DNA from: Bradyrhizobium sp. NAS96.2
GTDB taxonomy: Bacteria; Pseudomonadota; Alphaproteobacteria; Rhizobiales; Xanthobacteraceae
DNA: 40,586 nucleotides
Reading direction: 5' to 3'
Assembly (NCBI RefSeq): GCF_001908235.1
Contig: NZ_LGHK01000054.1
Span: 1-40,586 of the forward strand
A model generated the notes under the pieces. It searched no databases. It had not been told where the DNA came from and was given only the letters and a program-made list of their open reading frames with translations. The translations under genes and the position numbers were made by a program. Numbering within the stretch: the stretch's first letter is position 1; each line of letters opens with the position of its first letter. Positions 7,947 through 15,741 of this stretch are shown piece after piece.

Positions 7947-9044
7947 CTATGCCGCCTTGAGCCGGTGCGTCGGCCCGATCCGCAGCCCGGTCGCGCGATC
8001 GAACAGCATCGCAGCATCACTCGCGAAGCGGACGAAAACGCTATCGTCGGCCGCGCCCTGCGGCGCATCCGGCGGCAGCGCCGCCAGCCACTCCGTTCCA
8101 TCGGCGAGACGGAGCAGCAGCACCGCCTTTTCGTGCATCGGCGTGATCGCAAGGATACGCGCCGGGATGGCGCCGTCGCCGGACGCGGATGAGACCGCGA
8201 GATCCTCCGGCCGGACGCCAAGCCAGCATGAACCGGGCGACGCTGCGCCATCGGCCGCACCGAGCCGCATCCTGGCGCCGGCAACCATCGCCGACAACAT
8301 GCCATGCTCCGCGACTGGAGATACCTCGGCGAGGTTGATGGTCGGATCGCCGAACAGCCGCGCGATCGCAACCGACGCGGGTTGGGCATAGATATCGGCA
8401 GGCGTTGCGACCTGCGCGAACCTTCCATCGATCAGCACCGCGAGGCGGTCGGCGATCGCCATCGCCTCGCGATAATCCTGAGTCACGTAGAGCACCGCGG
8501 CGGTGCCACGCCGCAGCAGGTTCGGCAGCTCGAGGCGCATCTCGTAGCGCAGCTTGGCGTCGACGTTGCGCAGGGGATCATCCAGCAGCAGCACGTCCGG
8601 ATTGCCGATCAGCGCACGCGCCAACGCGGTGCGCTGCTTCTGCCCGTTCGACAATTCGCGCGGGGCGTGGCCAAGCACGTGCTCGATCTTGAGCAGCTTG
8701 CTGATCGCGGCAACCCGGCTGGCGACTTCGCTGCCGCTGGCACGCAGGCCGCTTGCGATATTGTCGCGGGCGGTCATGTGCGGGAACAGAGCAAAATTCT
8801 GGAACGCCATGCCGATGCCGCGCCGCTCGGGCGGCGCGCCGACGACCGAGCGGCCGCCGACCAGGATGTCGCCGTCGTCGGGCTCGAACATGCCCGCGAT
8901 CATGCGCAACAATACGGTCTTGCCGCTGCCGGATGGTCCGAACACCGCCACGATCTCGCCGGGCTCGACCGCGAGCGACAATCCGTCGGCGGGCCGCGCC
9001 GCACCGAATGCCTTGCTCACCGCATTGATTTCGAGACGCGCCAT
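7947..9044 (-). CDS. ABC transporter ATP-binding protein with degenerate catalytic motifs
   Basis: This 365-aa second ATPase of the transporter has a good Walker A (GPSGSGKT, residues 36-43) and Q-loop (AFQNF). Three ATP-hydrolysis positions deviate. The signature is LSNGQ (131-135) instead of LSGGQ, the Walker B glutamate is Asp156 (LLLDDP), and the switch histidine is Gln189 (VTQD). The partner ATPase is canonical, so the pair should have one normal and one impaired site. Similar substitutions occur, as I recall, in one ATPase of rhizobial GlpS/GlpT-type glycerol transporters, so this looks like a lineage trait rather than decay. The C-terminal third is a TOBE/MalK-type regulatory region. 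The reading frame is intact and lies 4 bp after the permease gene. Confidence 0.9.
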   Translation of the reverse strand: MARLEINAVSKAFGAARPADGLSLAVEPGEIVAVFGPSGSGKTVLLRMIAGMFEPDDGDILVGGRSVVGAPPERRGIGMAFQNFALFPHMTARDNIASGLRASGSEVASRVAAISKLLKIEHVLGHAPRELSNGQKQRTALARALIGNPDVLLLDDPLRNVDAKLRYEMRLELPNLLRRGTAAVLYVTQDYREAMAIADRLAVLIDGRFAQVATPADIYAQPASVAIARLFGDPTINLAEVSPVAEHGMLSAMVAGARMRLGAADGAASPGSCWLGVRPEDLAVSSASGDGAIPARILAITPMHEKAVLLLRLADGTEWLAALPPDAPQGAADDSVFVRFASDAAMLFDRATGLRIGPTHRLKAA

Positions 9045-9048
9045 CGGA

Positions 9049-9906
9049 TCAGCCTTTCACCGCGCCGAGCGAGAGACCTTCGACCAGATAACGCTGCGCA
9101 TAGAGCGCGAGCAACAGCGTCGGCGTCACCGACAGCACGATCGCCGCAGCGATCTGGCCATACTGGATTCCCGACGCGGTGACGAAGGCGAGCGCGCCGA
9201 CCGTCACCGGCTGCTTGTCGGCGGACGCCAGAATCAGCGCGAAGACGAAATTGTTCCAGCAGAAGATAAACGACAACAGCCCCGCCGCGGCGATCCCGGG
9301 TCCTGCCAGCGGCACCGCGATCCGGGTGAAGGCCTCGCGCCAGGAATGGCCCGCCAGCCGGTAGGCATGCTCGATGTCAGGGCTGATATCCTCGAAATAG
9401 CCGCGCACGATCCACAGGATCAGCGGCAGCGCGATCAGCTGATAGACCCAGACGATGCCAAAGTAAGTGTCGTTGAGCCCGAGCTCCTGATAGTACAGCG
9501 ACAGCGGCAGCAGCACGAGCAGCGGCGGCGCGAAGCGGAACGACAGCAGCGTGAAGGCGATGCTCTCGCCGAGGCGGAATTTGAAGCGCGCGAAGGCATA
9601 GGCGGCCGGTACGCCGAGCAGCAGCGCCAGCAGCACCGCCGCGCTCGACAGCACGACGCTGTTGAACAGATTGCGCATGAAGGAGATCTGCAGATTGCCG
9701 GCCGCGGTGCGCAGCTGGCCGGAGATCAGCGCCTCGTAATTCGCAAACGTCGGCTCGAACAGGATCCGCGGCGGAATCCTTAAGATCTGCTCGTTGGTCT
9801 GGAACGACATCAGGAAGATCCAGACGATCGGAAACATGAAGAAGATCAGGATCAGCGTGAGCGCCACGCCGCGGAAGATGCGACCGGCAAGGCTGGAATG
9901 TTCCAT
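9049..9906 (-). CDS. Carbohydrate ABC transporter permease (MalG/UgpE type)
   Basis: The 285-aa start at the ATG at 9906 is supported by a GAGGGGGAG ribosome binding site. About six hydrophobic segments are visible, beginning with residues 12-34. The cytoplasmic EAA-type loop that docks on the ATPase reads 'EHAYRLAGHSWREAFTRIAV' around residue 188. The invariant glycine and the following 'PLAGPG' fit the MalG branch of binding-protein-dependent permeases. It lies 14 bp after the partner permease gene and 4 bp before the ATPase gene. With its partner it should form the membrane channel of the polyol transporter. Confidence 0.92.
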   Translation of the reverse strand: MEHSSLAGRIFRGVALTLILIFFMFPIVWIFLMSFQTNEQILRIPPRILFEPTFANYEALISGQLRTAAGNLQISFMRNLFNSVVLSSAAVLLALLLGVPAAYAFARFKFRLGESIAFTLLSFRFAPPLLVLLPLSLYYQELGLNDTYFGIVWVYQLIALPLILWIVRGYFEDISPDIEHAYRLAGHSWREAFTRIAVPLAGPGIAAAGLLSFIFCWNNFVFALILASADKQPVTVGALAFVTASGIQYGQIAAAIVLSVTPTLLLALYAQRYLVEGLSLGAVKG

Positions 9907-9920
9907 CGCGCCGCTCCCCC

Positions 9921-10856
9921 TCACGCGTGGCCGTGCGCACGCGCGCGCAGCCGCAGCCAGTTCTTGATGAAGATGTTCGACAGGATGTTGGTGATCAGCC
10001 AGAGGATCATCAACAGCGCCGCCGACCTGCCGACATTGGTGTACTGGAAGAACTCCAGATAGGCCTGCACCTGGAACACCATCAGCCGGTCGCCCGGTCC
10101 GCCCTGCGTCATCGCATAGATGATGTCGAACTGCTGGATCGAATCGAGCAGGCGGAACAGCGATGCCGTGATGATGTAGGGCGCCAGCATCGGCAGCGTG
10201 ATCCGGAAGAAGACGAAGCTCGCCGGCACGCCGTCGAGCGCCGCGGCTTCGAACGGCTGCCGCGGCAGCGAGCGCAGGCCTGCCAGCAGCAGGATCATGA
10301 TGAAGGGCGTGTAGACCCAGACGTCGACCAGCACGACCGTGAACAGCGCGCTCGACGGATCGGAGGCCCATTTGAAGTCGGTGACGCCGAACAGGCCGAC
10401 CAGATAGGACAGAATGCCGAAGCTCGGATTGGTCATCAGCTTCCACATCAGCGCGGCGATCGCCGGCGCCGTCATCAGCGGCAGCAGCAGCATGATCGAC
10501 ACCGCATTGTGGAAGCGGGTCGGCCGCCGCAGCAGCAGCGCGATGCCGAGGCCGAGCAGAAGCTCGAGCACGACCGTCACCGCGGTGTAGGTGATCGAGA
10601 TCCGGAACGTATTCCAGAACGCCGGATCGGACAGGAAGTCGATGTAGTTGCCTGCACCGATAAAGCCGCGCAGGTAAGGCAGGTTCAGCCGGTAGCGCTG
10701 CAGCGAATAGACCGCCGCGGTCACGAACGGAACCAGGATCGCCACGCAGACGAGCAGCGCCGGCAGGCTCAGCAGATAGGGCAAGAGGCGCACGCGCGGC
10801 CTTGGTTTGGCCGGCGCTGCCTGCGCGTTCGTCTGGAGAAGTTGGACCATGCTCAT
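9921..10856 (-). CDS. Sugar ABC transporter permease (MalF/UgpA type)
   Basis: The product is 311 aa from the ATG at 10856, with another ATG 6 bases on. Neither has a clear Shine-Dalgarno sequence, so the start is uncertain; upstream in-frame sequence runs into a hairpin and does not look coding. Six hydrophobic segments follow a polar 25-residue N-terminus. The EAA loop reads 'EAAALDGVPASFVFFRITLP' and the family segment 'FDIIYAMTQGGPG' is present. It is separated from the binding-protein gene by 111 bp holding a strong hairpin, which suggests lower expression than the binding protein. It pairs with the MalG-type permease 14 bp downstream. Confidence 0.9.
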   Translation of the reverse strand: MSMVQLLQTNAQAAPAKPRPRVRLLPYLLSLPALLVCVAILVPFVTAAVYSLQRYRLNLPYLRGFIGAGNYIDFLSDPAFWNTFRISITYTAVTVVLELLLGLGIALLLRRPTRFHNAVSIMLLLPLMTAPAIAALMWKLMTNPSFGILSYLVGLFGVTDFKWASDPSSALFTVVLVDVWVYTPFIMILLLAGLRSLPRQPFEAAALDGVPASFVFFRITLPMLAPYIITASLFRLLDSIQQFDIIYAMTQGGPGDRLMVFQVQAYLEFFQYTNVGRSAALLMILWLITNILSNIFIKNWLRLRARAHGHA

Positions 10857-10888
10857 GATGATAGGAGATCGCGTTCCACTGGCAAACG

Positions 10889-10925
10889 CCGCCGGCTCGG
10901 ATGGGACAAGGCTCCGAGCCGGCGG
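10889..10925 (-). promoter_or_regulatory. Intercistronic hairpin between binding-protein and permease genes
   Basis: A perfect 13-bp inverted repeat (left arm 10889-10901, right arm 10913-10925, arms CCGCCGGCTCGGA/TCCGAGCCGGCGG) encloses an 11-nt loop. It begins 43 bases after the binding-protein stop on the minus strand. No T-run follows, so complete termination is unlikely. In other binding-protein transporters such hairpins protect the upstream message from 3' decay or partly attenuate, keeping the binding protein in excess of the membrane components. That role is inferred here. Confidence 0.7.
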
Positions 10926-10967
10926 ATGGGTGCGGTGCGGGGGATCAGGCACCGCACAGTTGACCCG

Positions 10968-12407
10968 TCAGCCGAGACCGGCCTGCTTGAGCTGGCGGTT
11001 GATGCTGTCGGCGAGCTTGTCGAGCCCTTCGTCGACGCTGACCTCCTTCGCCACCATCTTCTGCAGCGAGGCGGCCCATTCCGTCGTCAGATCGAAGAAC
11101 AGCGGCTGCGCCGTGAAGTAGATCTTGGCGCCGGGCGACGACATGTCGTGCTGATCGAGATAGCCGGGATAGGACTTTGCGATGCGGTCGCGGAACTCGC
11201 TGTCCTTCCACACCGAGGTGCGCACCGGATTGACGAAGTCCATCTTGCGCGCGCCGAACAGGTCGTGCTCGACGGAGGCCGCCCACTGCATGAACAGCCA
11301 TGCGGCGTCCTTCTGCTTGGAGAAGGTCGACATCGCGAGCGACCAGATCCAGACATTCGGGGTCGGCGCCTTGGCAGCCGGATTGGCGGCGAACGGCGCG
11401 TAGCCAAGATGCCCCTTTTCCTTGTTGTCGCCGCCATTCATGAAGTAGCCGAGGATGTCGGCGTCGAAGATCATGCCGGAGGCGCCGGCGCCGAGATCGG
11501 TGCCGACCTGGTACCAGGTGTAGGTCGACCAGTTCTTCGGGCCCGAGGTCTGGATCATCTTCACCCACTTGTCGTGGAATTCCTTGGAGGCCTTGGTGTT
11601 CATCGCGGCCTTCAGCTTGCCGCCCTCCATCACGAAGTCCTTCTGGCCGAAATTCGAATAGGCCGACAGGAAGCCCGGATGGATGGTCGCCCAGGAGCGC
11701 GACCCGCGCACGCCGACGCCGTAGGGCCCGCCGGCGTCCTTGGTGATCTTGGCCGCAACCTCCAGCATCTCGTCGAGGTTCTTCGGCGGTTTGACGCCGA
11801 CCTTGTCGAAGACGTTGCGGTTGTAGGTGATGTTGTTGAGCTCATAGCCCCACGGGATGCACCACTGCTTGGCCTTGCCCGAGCCGAGCTCGGAGCCGGC
11901 GACGCCGTCCCACGCCGTCGAGGCACGCAGGCCCGGCAGCACGTCGTCCCAGGCGAACGCCGGATTGGTCTTGGCGGGATCCTTGATGTAGGTGTTGAGG
12001 TCCTCGATCCAGCCCGCCGGACCATAGGTCCAGGTCATGTAGGCGCCGGTCATGAAGGCATCGTACTGATCCGACTTCGACGACAGCGCCGCCGTCACCT
12101 TGTCGAAATAGACGTCCTCCGGGAAGATGTCGTAGGTGACGTTCATGCCGGTGAGCGACTTGAACGCCTCGATGTCGCCGATCATCGCATCGACGTAAGG
12201 GTGCTTGTTCAGCAGCAGCTTGACGCTCTTGCCGCTCTGGGCCTTCCAGTTGAAGTCCGCGGCCATCGCCCTCGACATCGAGGAGGCGAAGGCGGCGTTG
12301 GCGGCAAGGCCCGCAATGCCGAGCTTGGCGGCGCCGTCGAGGAGATCGCGGCGGCTGATGCGTTTGGCAGCGTAGGAGTCGAACAGATTCTTCTCGCGAT
12401 CGAACAT
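10968..12407 (-). CDS. Extracellular solute-binding protein of the polyol ABC transporter
   Basis: This 479-aa family 1 solute-binding protein has a strong AGGAGAGG ribosome binding site. The N-terminus carries 'RISRRDLLDGAAKLG' followed by a hydrophobic Ala-rich stretch ending in AMAAD near residue 50. This looks like a twin-arginine (Tat) signal, implying export in folded form. The mature part has the features of large sugar/glycerol binders (DIFPEDVYFDKV, GYELNNITYNRNVFDKVGV). It lies 28 bp after the regulator gene and is the first transport gene of the operon. The ligand is expected to be a polyol or sugar but cannot be read from the sequence. Confidence 0.92.
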   Translation of the reverse strand: MFDREKNLFDSYAAKRISRRDLLDGAAKLGIAGLAANAAFASSMSRAMAADFNWKAQSGKSVKLLLNKHPYVDAMIGDIEAFKSLTGMNVTYDIFPEDVYFDKVTAALSSKSDQYDAFMTGAYMTWTYGPAGWIEDLNTYIKDPAKTNPAFAWDDVLPGLRASTAWDGVAGSELGSGKAKQWCIPWGYELNNITYNRNVFDKVGVKPPKNLDEMLEVAAKITKDAGGPYGVGVRGSRSWATIHPGFLSAYSNFGQKDFVMEGGKLKAAMNTKASKEFHDKWVKMIQTSGPKNWSTYTWYQVGTDLGAGASGMIFDADILGYFMNGGDNKEKGHLGYAPFAANPAAKAPTPNVWIWSLAMSTFSKQKDAAWLFMQWAASVEHDLFGARKMDFVNPVRTSVWKDSEFRDRIAKSYPGYLDQHDMSSPGAKIYFTAQPLFFDLTTEWAASLQKMVAKEVSVDEGLDKLADSINRQLKQAGLG

Positions 12408-12435
12408 GTATTTCCTCTCCTTGTTGACGCTTGTT

Positions 12436-13452
12436 TTATTTGTCCTTCCGGGTCTTGCTTCTTGTCTTGCCGGATGTGGTCTCCGGCTTGTCGGTGGCGA
12501 GCGCCTTTGCAGTCACCTCGTCGATGATGAGGCCGTGCAGCACGCCGCTGCGCAGCACGCCGCGCAGCGCGGTCACCTTGGCCGGCCCGCCGGCGATGGC
12601 GACGATGCGGTGCTTCCTGAGATCGGCCATGCTCATGGAGGTGGCGCGCGCCGACAGATCGGTGTCCAGCACCGTTCCGTCGGCGCTGAAGAAATGTCCG
12701 AGCAGATCGGCGCAGGCGCCGACGCGCTTCAGCTCGGCGACCTCGTCCGGCTTGATCATGCCGCTCGCCACCAGGAAGCCGTCATGGCTGACCTGGCCGA
12801 TGCCGACGAACAGCAGCGACGCCTTGCGCGCCAGCGCGAACACGTCGGCGATGCCGAATTGCTGCATCAGCACGGCGCGATCGGCGACTGAATTGGCGAA
12901 CACCGGCACCGGCAGCAGATAGGCTTCCGCGCCGGTGCGCTCGGCGAGGCGATGAATAACGTCGAACGGATTGGCGGCAAATTTCCGCGTCAGTCCGCCG
13001 AGCAGCGACACGAATTGCGCGTCGCGCGCCGGCGTCTGCGGCATCTGCTCGACCACGGCGGCGAGCGTGCGGCCATGGCCGACGCCGATCACCTTGTCGT
13101 CGCCGCGCTCCAGTATCTGGCGCAGGAAGCTCGCGCCTTCCAGCGCCAGCGCCTTGAGCGGCAGATCGCTCTCGCCGAGATCGGGCGCGACGCGGCAGAA
13201 CGCAAGGCCGAAGCGCTGCGTGAGGTCGTTCTCCAGCGCGACGCATTCGGCGACCGGCCCCTCGACGAAGACGCGGATCATGCCCTCGCGGCTGGCGCGC
13301 GCAATCAGGCGGTGCGCCTTGGTGCTCTGGATGTTGAGACGGTCGGCGACCTCCGACTGGGTCAGCCCCGCCGCGAAATACAGCCACGCTGCGCGGGTCG
13401 CGAGCGACGCCTCGCCGTCGATCATCGGCAGCCTGTCGGGCGGAGTGGCCAT
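12436..13452 (-). CDS. SorC-family sugar-binding transcriptional regulator
   Basis: The 338-aa protein begins with a helix-turn-helix around residues 18-55 ('AAGLTQSEVADRLNIQSTKAHRLI'). It continues with a SorC/DeoR-type sugar-phosphate-binding domain ('VIGVGHGRTLAAVV' near 121, 'LFVGIGQVSHDGFL' near 213, 'IVAIAGGPAKVTALRGVL' near 290). The C-terminus is Lys/Arg-rich. Such regulators, including EryD of the erythritol locus, usually repress their own catabolic operon and are relieved by a phosphorylated intermediate. It is the first gene of the minus arm and faces the plus arm across 134 bp that contain a palindrome, so it probably controls both arms. The inducer is not known. Confidence 0.9.
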   Translation of the reverse strand: MATPPDRLPMIDGEASLATRAAWLYFAAGLTQSEVADRLNIQSTKAHRLIARASREGMIRVFVEGPVAECVALENDLTQRFGLAFCRVAPDLGESDLPLKALALEGASFLRQILERGDDKVIGVGHGRTLAAVVEQMPQTPARDAQFVSLLGGLTRKFAANPFDVIHRLAERTGAEAYLLPVPVFANSVADRAVLMQQFGIADVFALARKASLLFVGIGQVSHDGFLVASGMIKPDEVAELKRVGACADLLGHFFSADGTVLDTDLSARATSMSMADLRKHRIVAIAGGPAKVTALRGVLRSGVLHGLIIDEVTAKALATDKPETTSGKTRSKTRKDK

Positions 13453-13487
13453 GTCCGGAAAAGTCCGCTTGCAAATTTCTTCACGTC

Positions 13488-13503
13488 CTGCAAAAAATTG
13501 CAG
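13488..13503. promoter_or_regulatory. Candidate SorC operator in the divergent promoter region
   Basis: CTGCAA-AAAA-TTGCAG is a perfect palindrome with 6-bp arms in the 134-bp region between the regulator gene and the plus-strand kinase gene. A related half-site, TTGCAAATTT, begins at 13469, about two helical turns away. The position suits control of both directions by the SorC protein. No clear -35/-10 pair was recognised on either strand. Binding is inferred. Confidence 0.55.
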
Positions 13504-13586
13504 AGGCCGGACGGGGCGTCAATCCCCTAAACGTGCTGCAGCGCAACCAATGTCGAAGCGCGGGCACGAGAGAGCGGTGAAGTCGG

Positions 13587-14867
13587 ATGGGAGGTTTGTA
13601 TCTCGGCATCGATGTCGGAACCGGCGGCGTCCGCGCCTGTGCAATCGATCCGCAGGCCGGCATTCGCGGCTTCGCTTCGATCGCGCTGCCTGCGCCGCGC
13701 GTCGACGGCAATGCCATCGACCAGAACCCGGAGCTGTGGTGGCAGGCGACGGAGACTGCGATCCGCAAGCTCGGCGAGACCGTCAGTCTTGGCGACGTCA
13801 CGCGCATCATCGTCGACGGCACGTCGGGCACGCTGCTGCTGGTTGACGCGGCCGGCCGCCCCTGCTCGCCGGGGCTGATGTACAACGACGCGCGCGCCAC
13901 CTATGAGGCCGCGCGCGTGGCGGCGGTCGCACCGCTTGAAAGCGGCGCGCACGGCGCGAGCAGCGCGCTCGCCAAGCTGCTCTATCTGCAGAACGAAGGC
14001 TATGTCGGCGATGCGCGCCACGCGGTGCACCAGGCGGACTGGATCGCGGGGCGACTCGCGAACCATCATGGCATCAGCGATGAGAACAACGCGCTGAAGC
14101 TCGGCTACGACCCGGTCGCGCGCGCCTGGCCGCCCTGGCTTGAACAACTCGGCGTGCGCGACGATCTGCTTCCCGAGGTACTGGTGCCGGGAACGCCATT
14201 TTCCGAGATGGATCCGCAGATCGCGCGCTCGCTCGGGCTGCCCGCCACAGCCCACGTCGCGGCCGGCACCACCGACGGCGTTGCGGCCTTCATCGCGACG
14301 CGGGCCGATCAGCCGGGCGATGCCGTCACCTCGCTCGGCACCACGCTGGTGGTGAAGCAGCTCGCGACCCAACCGATCTTCGCGGCCGATCAGGGCGTCT
14401 ATTCGCACCGGCTCGGCGAACGCTGGCTCGCCGGCGGCGCCTCGAACTCCGGCGGCGCCGCACTGCTGCTGCATTTCACCGCCGACGAGATGGAGCGGCT
14501 GACACCGCAAGTGGAGCCCGATGCACCGACCGGGCTCGACTATTATCCGCTGCCAAAACCCGGCGAGCGCTTCCCGATCGCGGATCCCGCGCTGGCCGCG
14601 CGGATCACGCCGCGCCCGGCGGAGGACTGTCGCTTCTTCCAGGGCCTGCTCGAAGGCATCGCCTCGGTCGAAGCCCTCGCCTACCGGCAGCTGGCGCGGC
14701 TCGGCGCACCGCGCCTGCGCCGCGTCATCGGCATCGGCGGCGGCGCGAAGAACGATGCATGGACCAGGATCCGGCACCGCGTGCTCGGAGTTCCGGTCTC
14801 GGTCGCCGAGCAGACCGAAGCCAGCTACGGCGCCGCATTGCTCGCGCTGAACGGAGGTCCGCCATGA
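13587..14867 (+). CDS. FGGY-family carbohydrate kinase, D-ribulokinase-like
   Basis: This 426-aa kinase is short for the FGGY family (usually about 500). The first phosphate loop is 'GIDVGTGGVRACAID' near the N-terminus. The hydroxyl-binding segment 'DGTSGTLLLVD' and 'YNDARA' near residues 73-100 and the ATP-domain segments 'VTSLGTT' and 'GIGGGAKNDAW' are present. The GTSGTLLLVD/MYNDARA pattern recalls the D-ribulokinase subgroup rather than glycerol or xylulose kinases. It is the first plus-arm gene and overlaps the next gene by ATGA. It may phosphorylate a ketose formed in the same pathway; the substrate is unproven. The start has only a weak GGTGA signal. Confidence 0.85.
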   Translation: MGGLYLGIDVGTGGVRACAIDPQAGIRGFASIALPAPRVDGNAIDQNPELWWQATETAIRKLGETVSLGDVTRIIVDGTSGTLLLVDAAGRPCSPGLMYNDARATYEAARVAAVAPLESGAHGASSALAKLLYLQNEGYVGDARHAVHQADWIAGRLANHHGISDENNALKLGYDPVARAWPPWLEQLGVRDDLLPEVLVPGTPFSEMDPQIARSLGLPATAHVAAGTTDGVAAFIATRADQPGDAVTSLGTTLVVKQLATQPIFAADQGVYSHRLGERWLAGGASNSGGAALLLHFTADEMERLTPQVEPDAPTGLDYYPLPKPGERFPIADPALAARITPRPAEDCRFFQGLLEGIASVEALAYRQLARLGAPRLRRVIGIGGGAKNDAWTRIRHRVLGVPVSVAEQTEASYGAALLALNGGPP

Positions 14868-15733
14868 AGGCCGATGCGACCGCGATCGCCGGCCTTCACC
14901 TCATCGCCGACCGTTTCGATCATGTGCTGCTCGACCAGTGGGGCACGCTGCACGAAGGATTGGCGGTGTTCCCTGCGGCGCTGGACTGCGTGGCGCGGTT
15001 GCGCGAGGCCGGCAAGCGGATCCTGATCCTCTCCAATTCCGGCAAGCGCGCCGGCAGCAACCAGCGGCGCCTTGCCGCACTTGGTCTGCCCCCGGAGGCT
15101 TATGATGGCGTGCTGTCGTCGGGCGAGGTCACCTGGCGCGGCCTGCATGCGCGCGACCAGGCGCCCTTCGCCGAACTCGGACGCACCTGCTTTCTGATCT
15201 CGCGCGACGGGGACCGCTCGATCGTCGACGACACCGGCCTCACTGTCGCTTCGACCGTGTACGAGGCTGATTTCATCCTGCTCGGCGGCCTTGACGATGA
15301 TACGGCCGAGCCTGAACGCTGGCGTAGGCTGCTGACGGCGGCCGCCGCGCGGCAATTGCCGATGCTGTGCGCCAATCCCGACCTCGTGATGTTCGGCGTC
15401 GCGGGACTGATTCCTGCACCGGGCGCGCTCGCCGCCTTCTATCAATCGCTCGGCGGCACCGTGCTGTTCGTCGGCAAGCCGCATCCACCGATGTTTACCG
15501 CCGCGCGCGATCAATTGGGACGTCCCGCACCGGAACGAATCCTCGTCATCGGCGACTCCCTCGATCACGATATCGCCGGAGGCCGCACGGCCGGCATGCT
15601 GACCCTGCTGATCGGCTCCGGCGCGCACCGCGCGACGCTTGCTCAGGCGCGCGATCTGCCGCAGGCGATCAAGACCGCGGCCGGCGCAGCGGCGCGGATG
15701 CCGCATTGGACCATGGACCATCTGACCTGGTGA
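14864..15733 (+). CDS. HAD-superfamily subfamily IIA hydrolase-like protein
   Basis: The 289-aa protein starts with ATG inside the previous stop (ATGA) and has GGAGG upstream. HAD motif I reads 'LLDQWGTLHEG' with Asp24. Motif II is the 'LSNSGKR' segment near residue 65; the lysine of 'VGKPHPPMF' and the acidic 'VIGDSLDHDIAGG' form motifs III and IV. The capped IIA type fits. The usual second aspartate of DxD is Trp26, a pattern I recall in the TIGR01459-like branch, so phosphatase efficiency is uncertain. Lying between a kinase and an aldolase gene, it could dephosphorylate an intermediate or remove a toxic sugar phosphate. Confidence 0.85.
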   Translation: MKADATAIAGLHLIADRFDHVLLDQWGTLHEGLAVFPAALDCVARLREAGKRILILSNSGKRAGSNQRRLAALGLPPEAYDGVLSSGEVTWRGLHARDQAPFAELGRTCFLISRDGDRSIVDDTGLTVASTVYEADFILLGGLDDDTAEPERWRRLLTAAAARQLPMLCANPDLVMFGVAGLIPAPGALAAFYQSLGGTVLFVGKPHPPMFTAARDQLGRPAPERILVIGDSLDHDIAGGRTAGMLTLLIGSGAHRATLAQARDLPQAIKTAAGAAARMPHWTMDHLTW

Positions 15734-15741
15734 GAGCCGAG

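Noticed and set aside
9927..12527. Plus-strand open frame of 866 codons opposite the transporter genes
   Set aside because: It is an antisense shadow in high-GC DNA. Its translation is Arg/His/Asp-rich without domains, while the minus strand encodes clear transport proteins.
13587..14867. Possibility that the second FGGY kinase is truncated
   Set aside because: At 426 aa it is short, but both ATPase-domain halves and the C-terminal motif are present, so it fits a compact subgroup rather than a broken gene.
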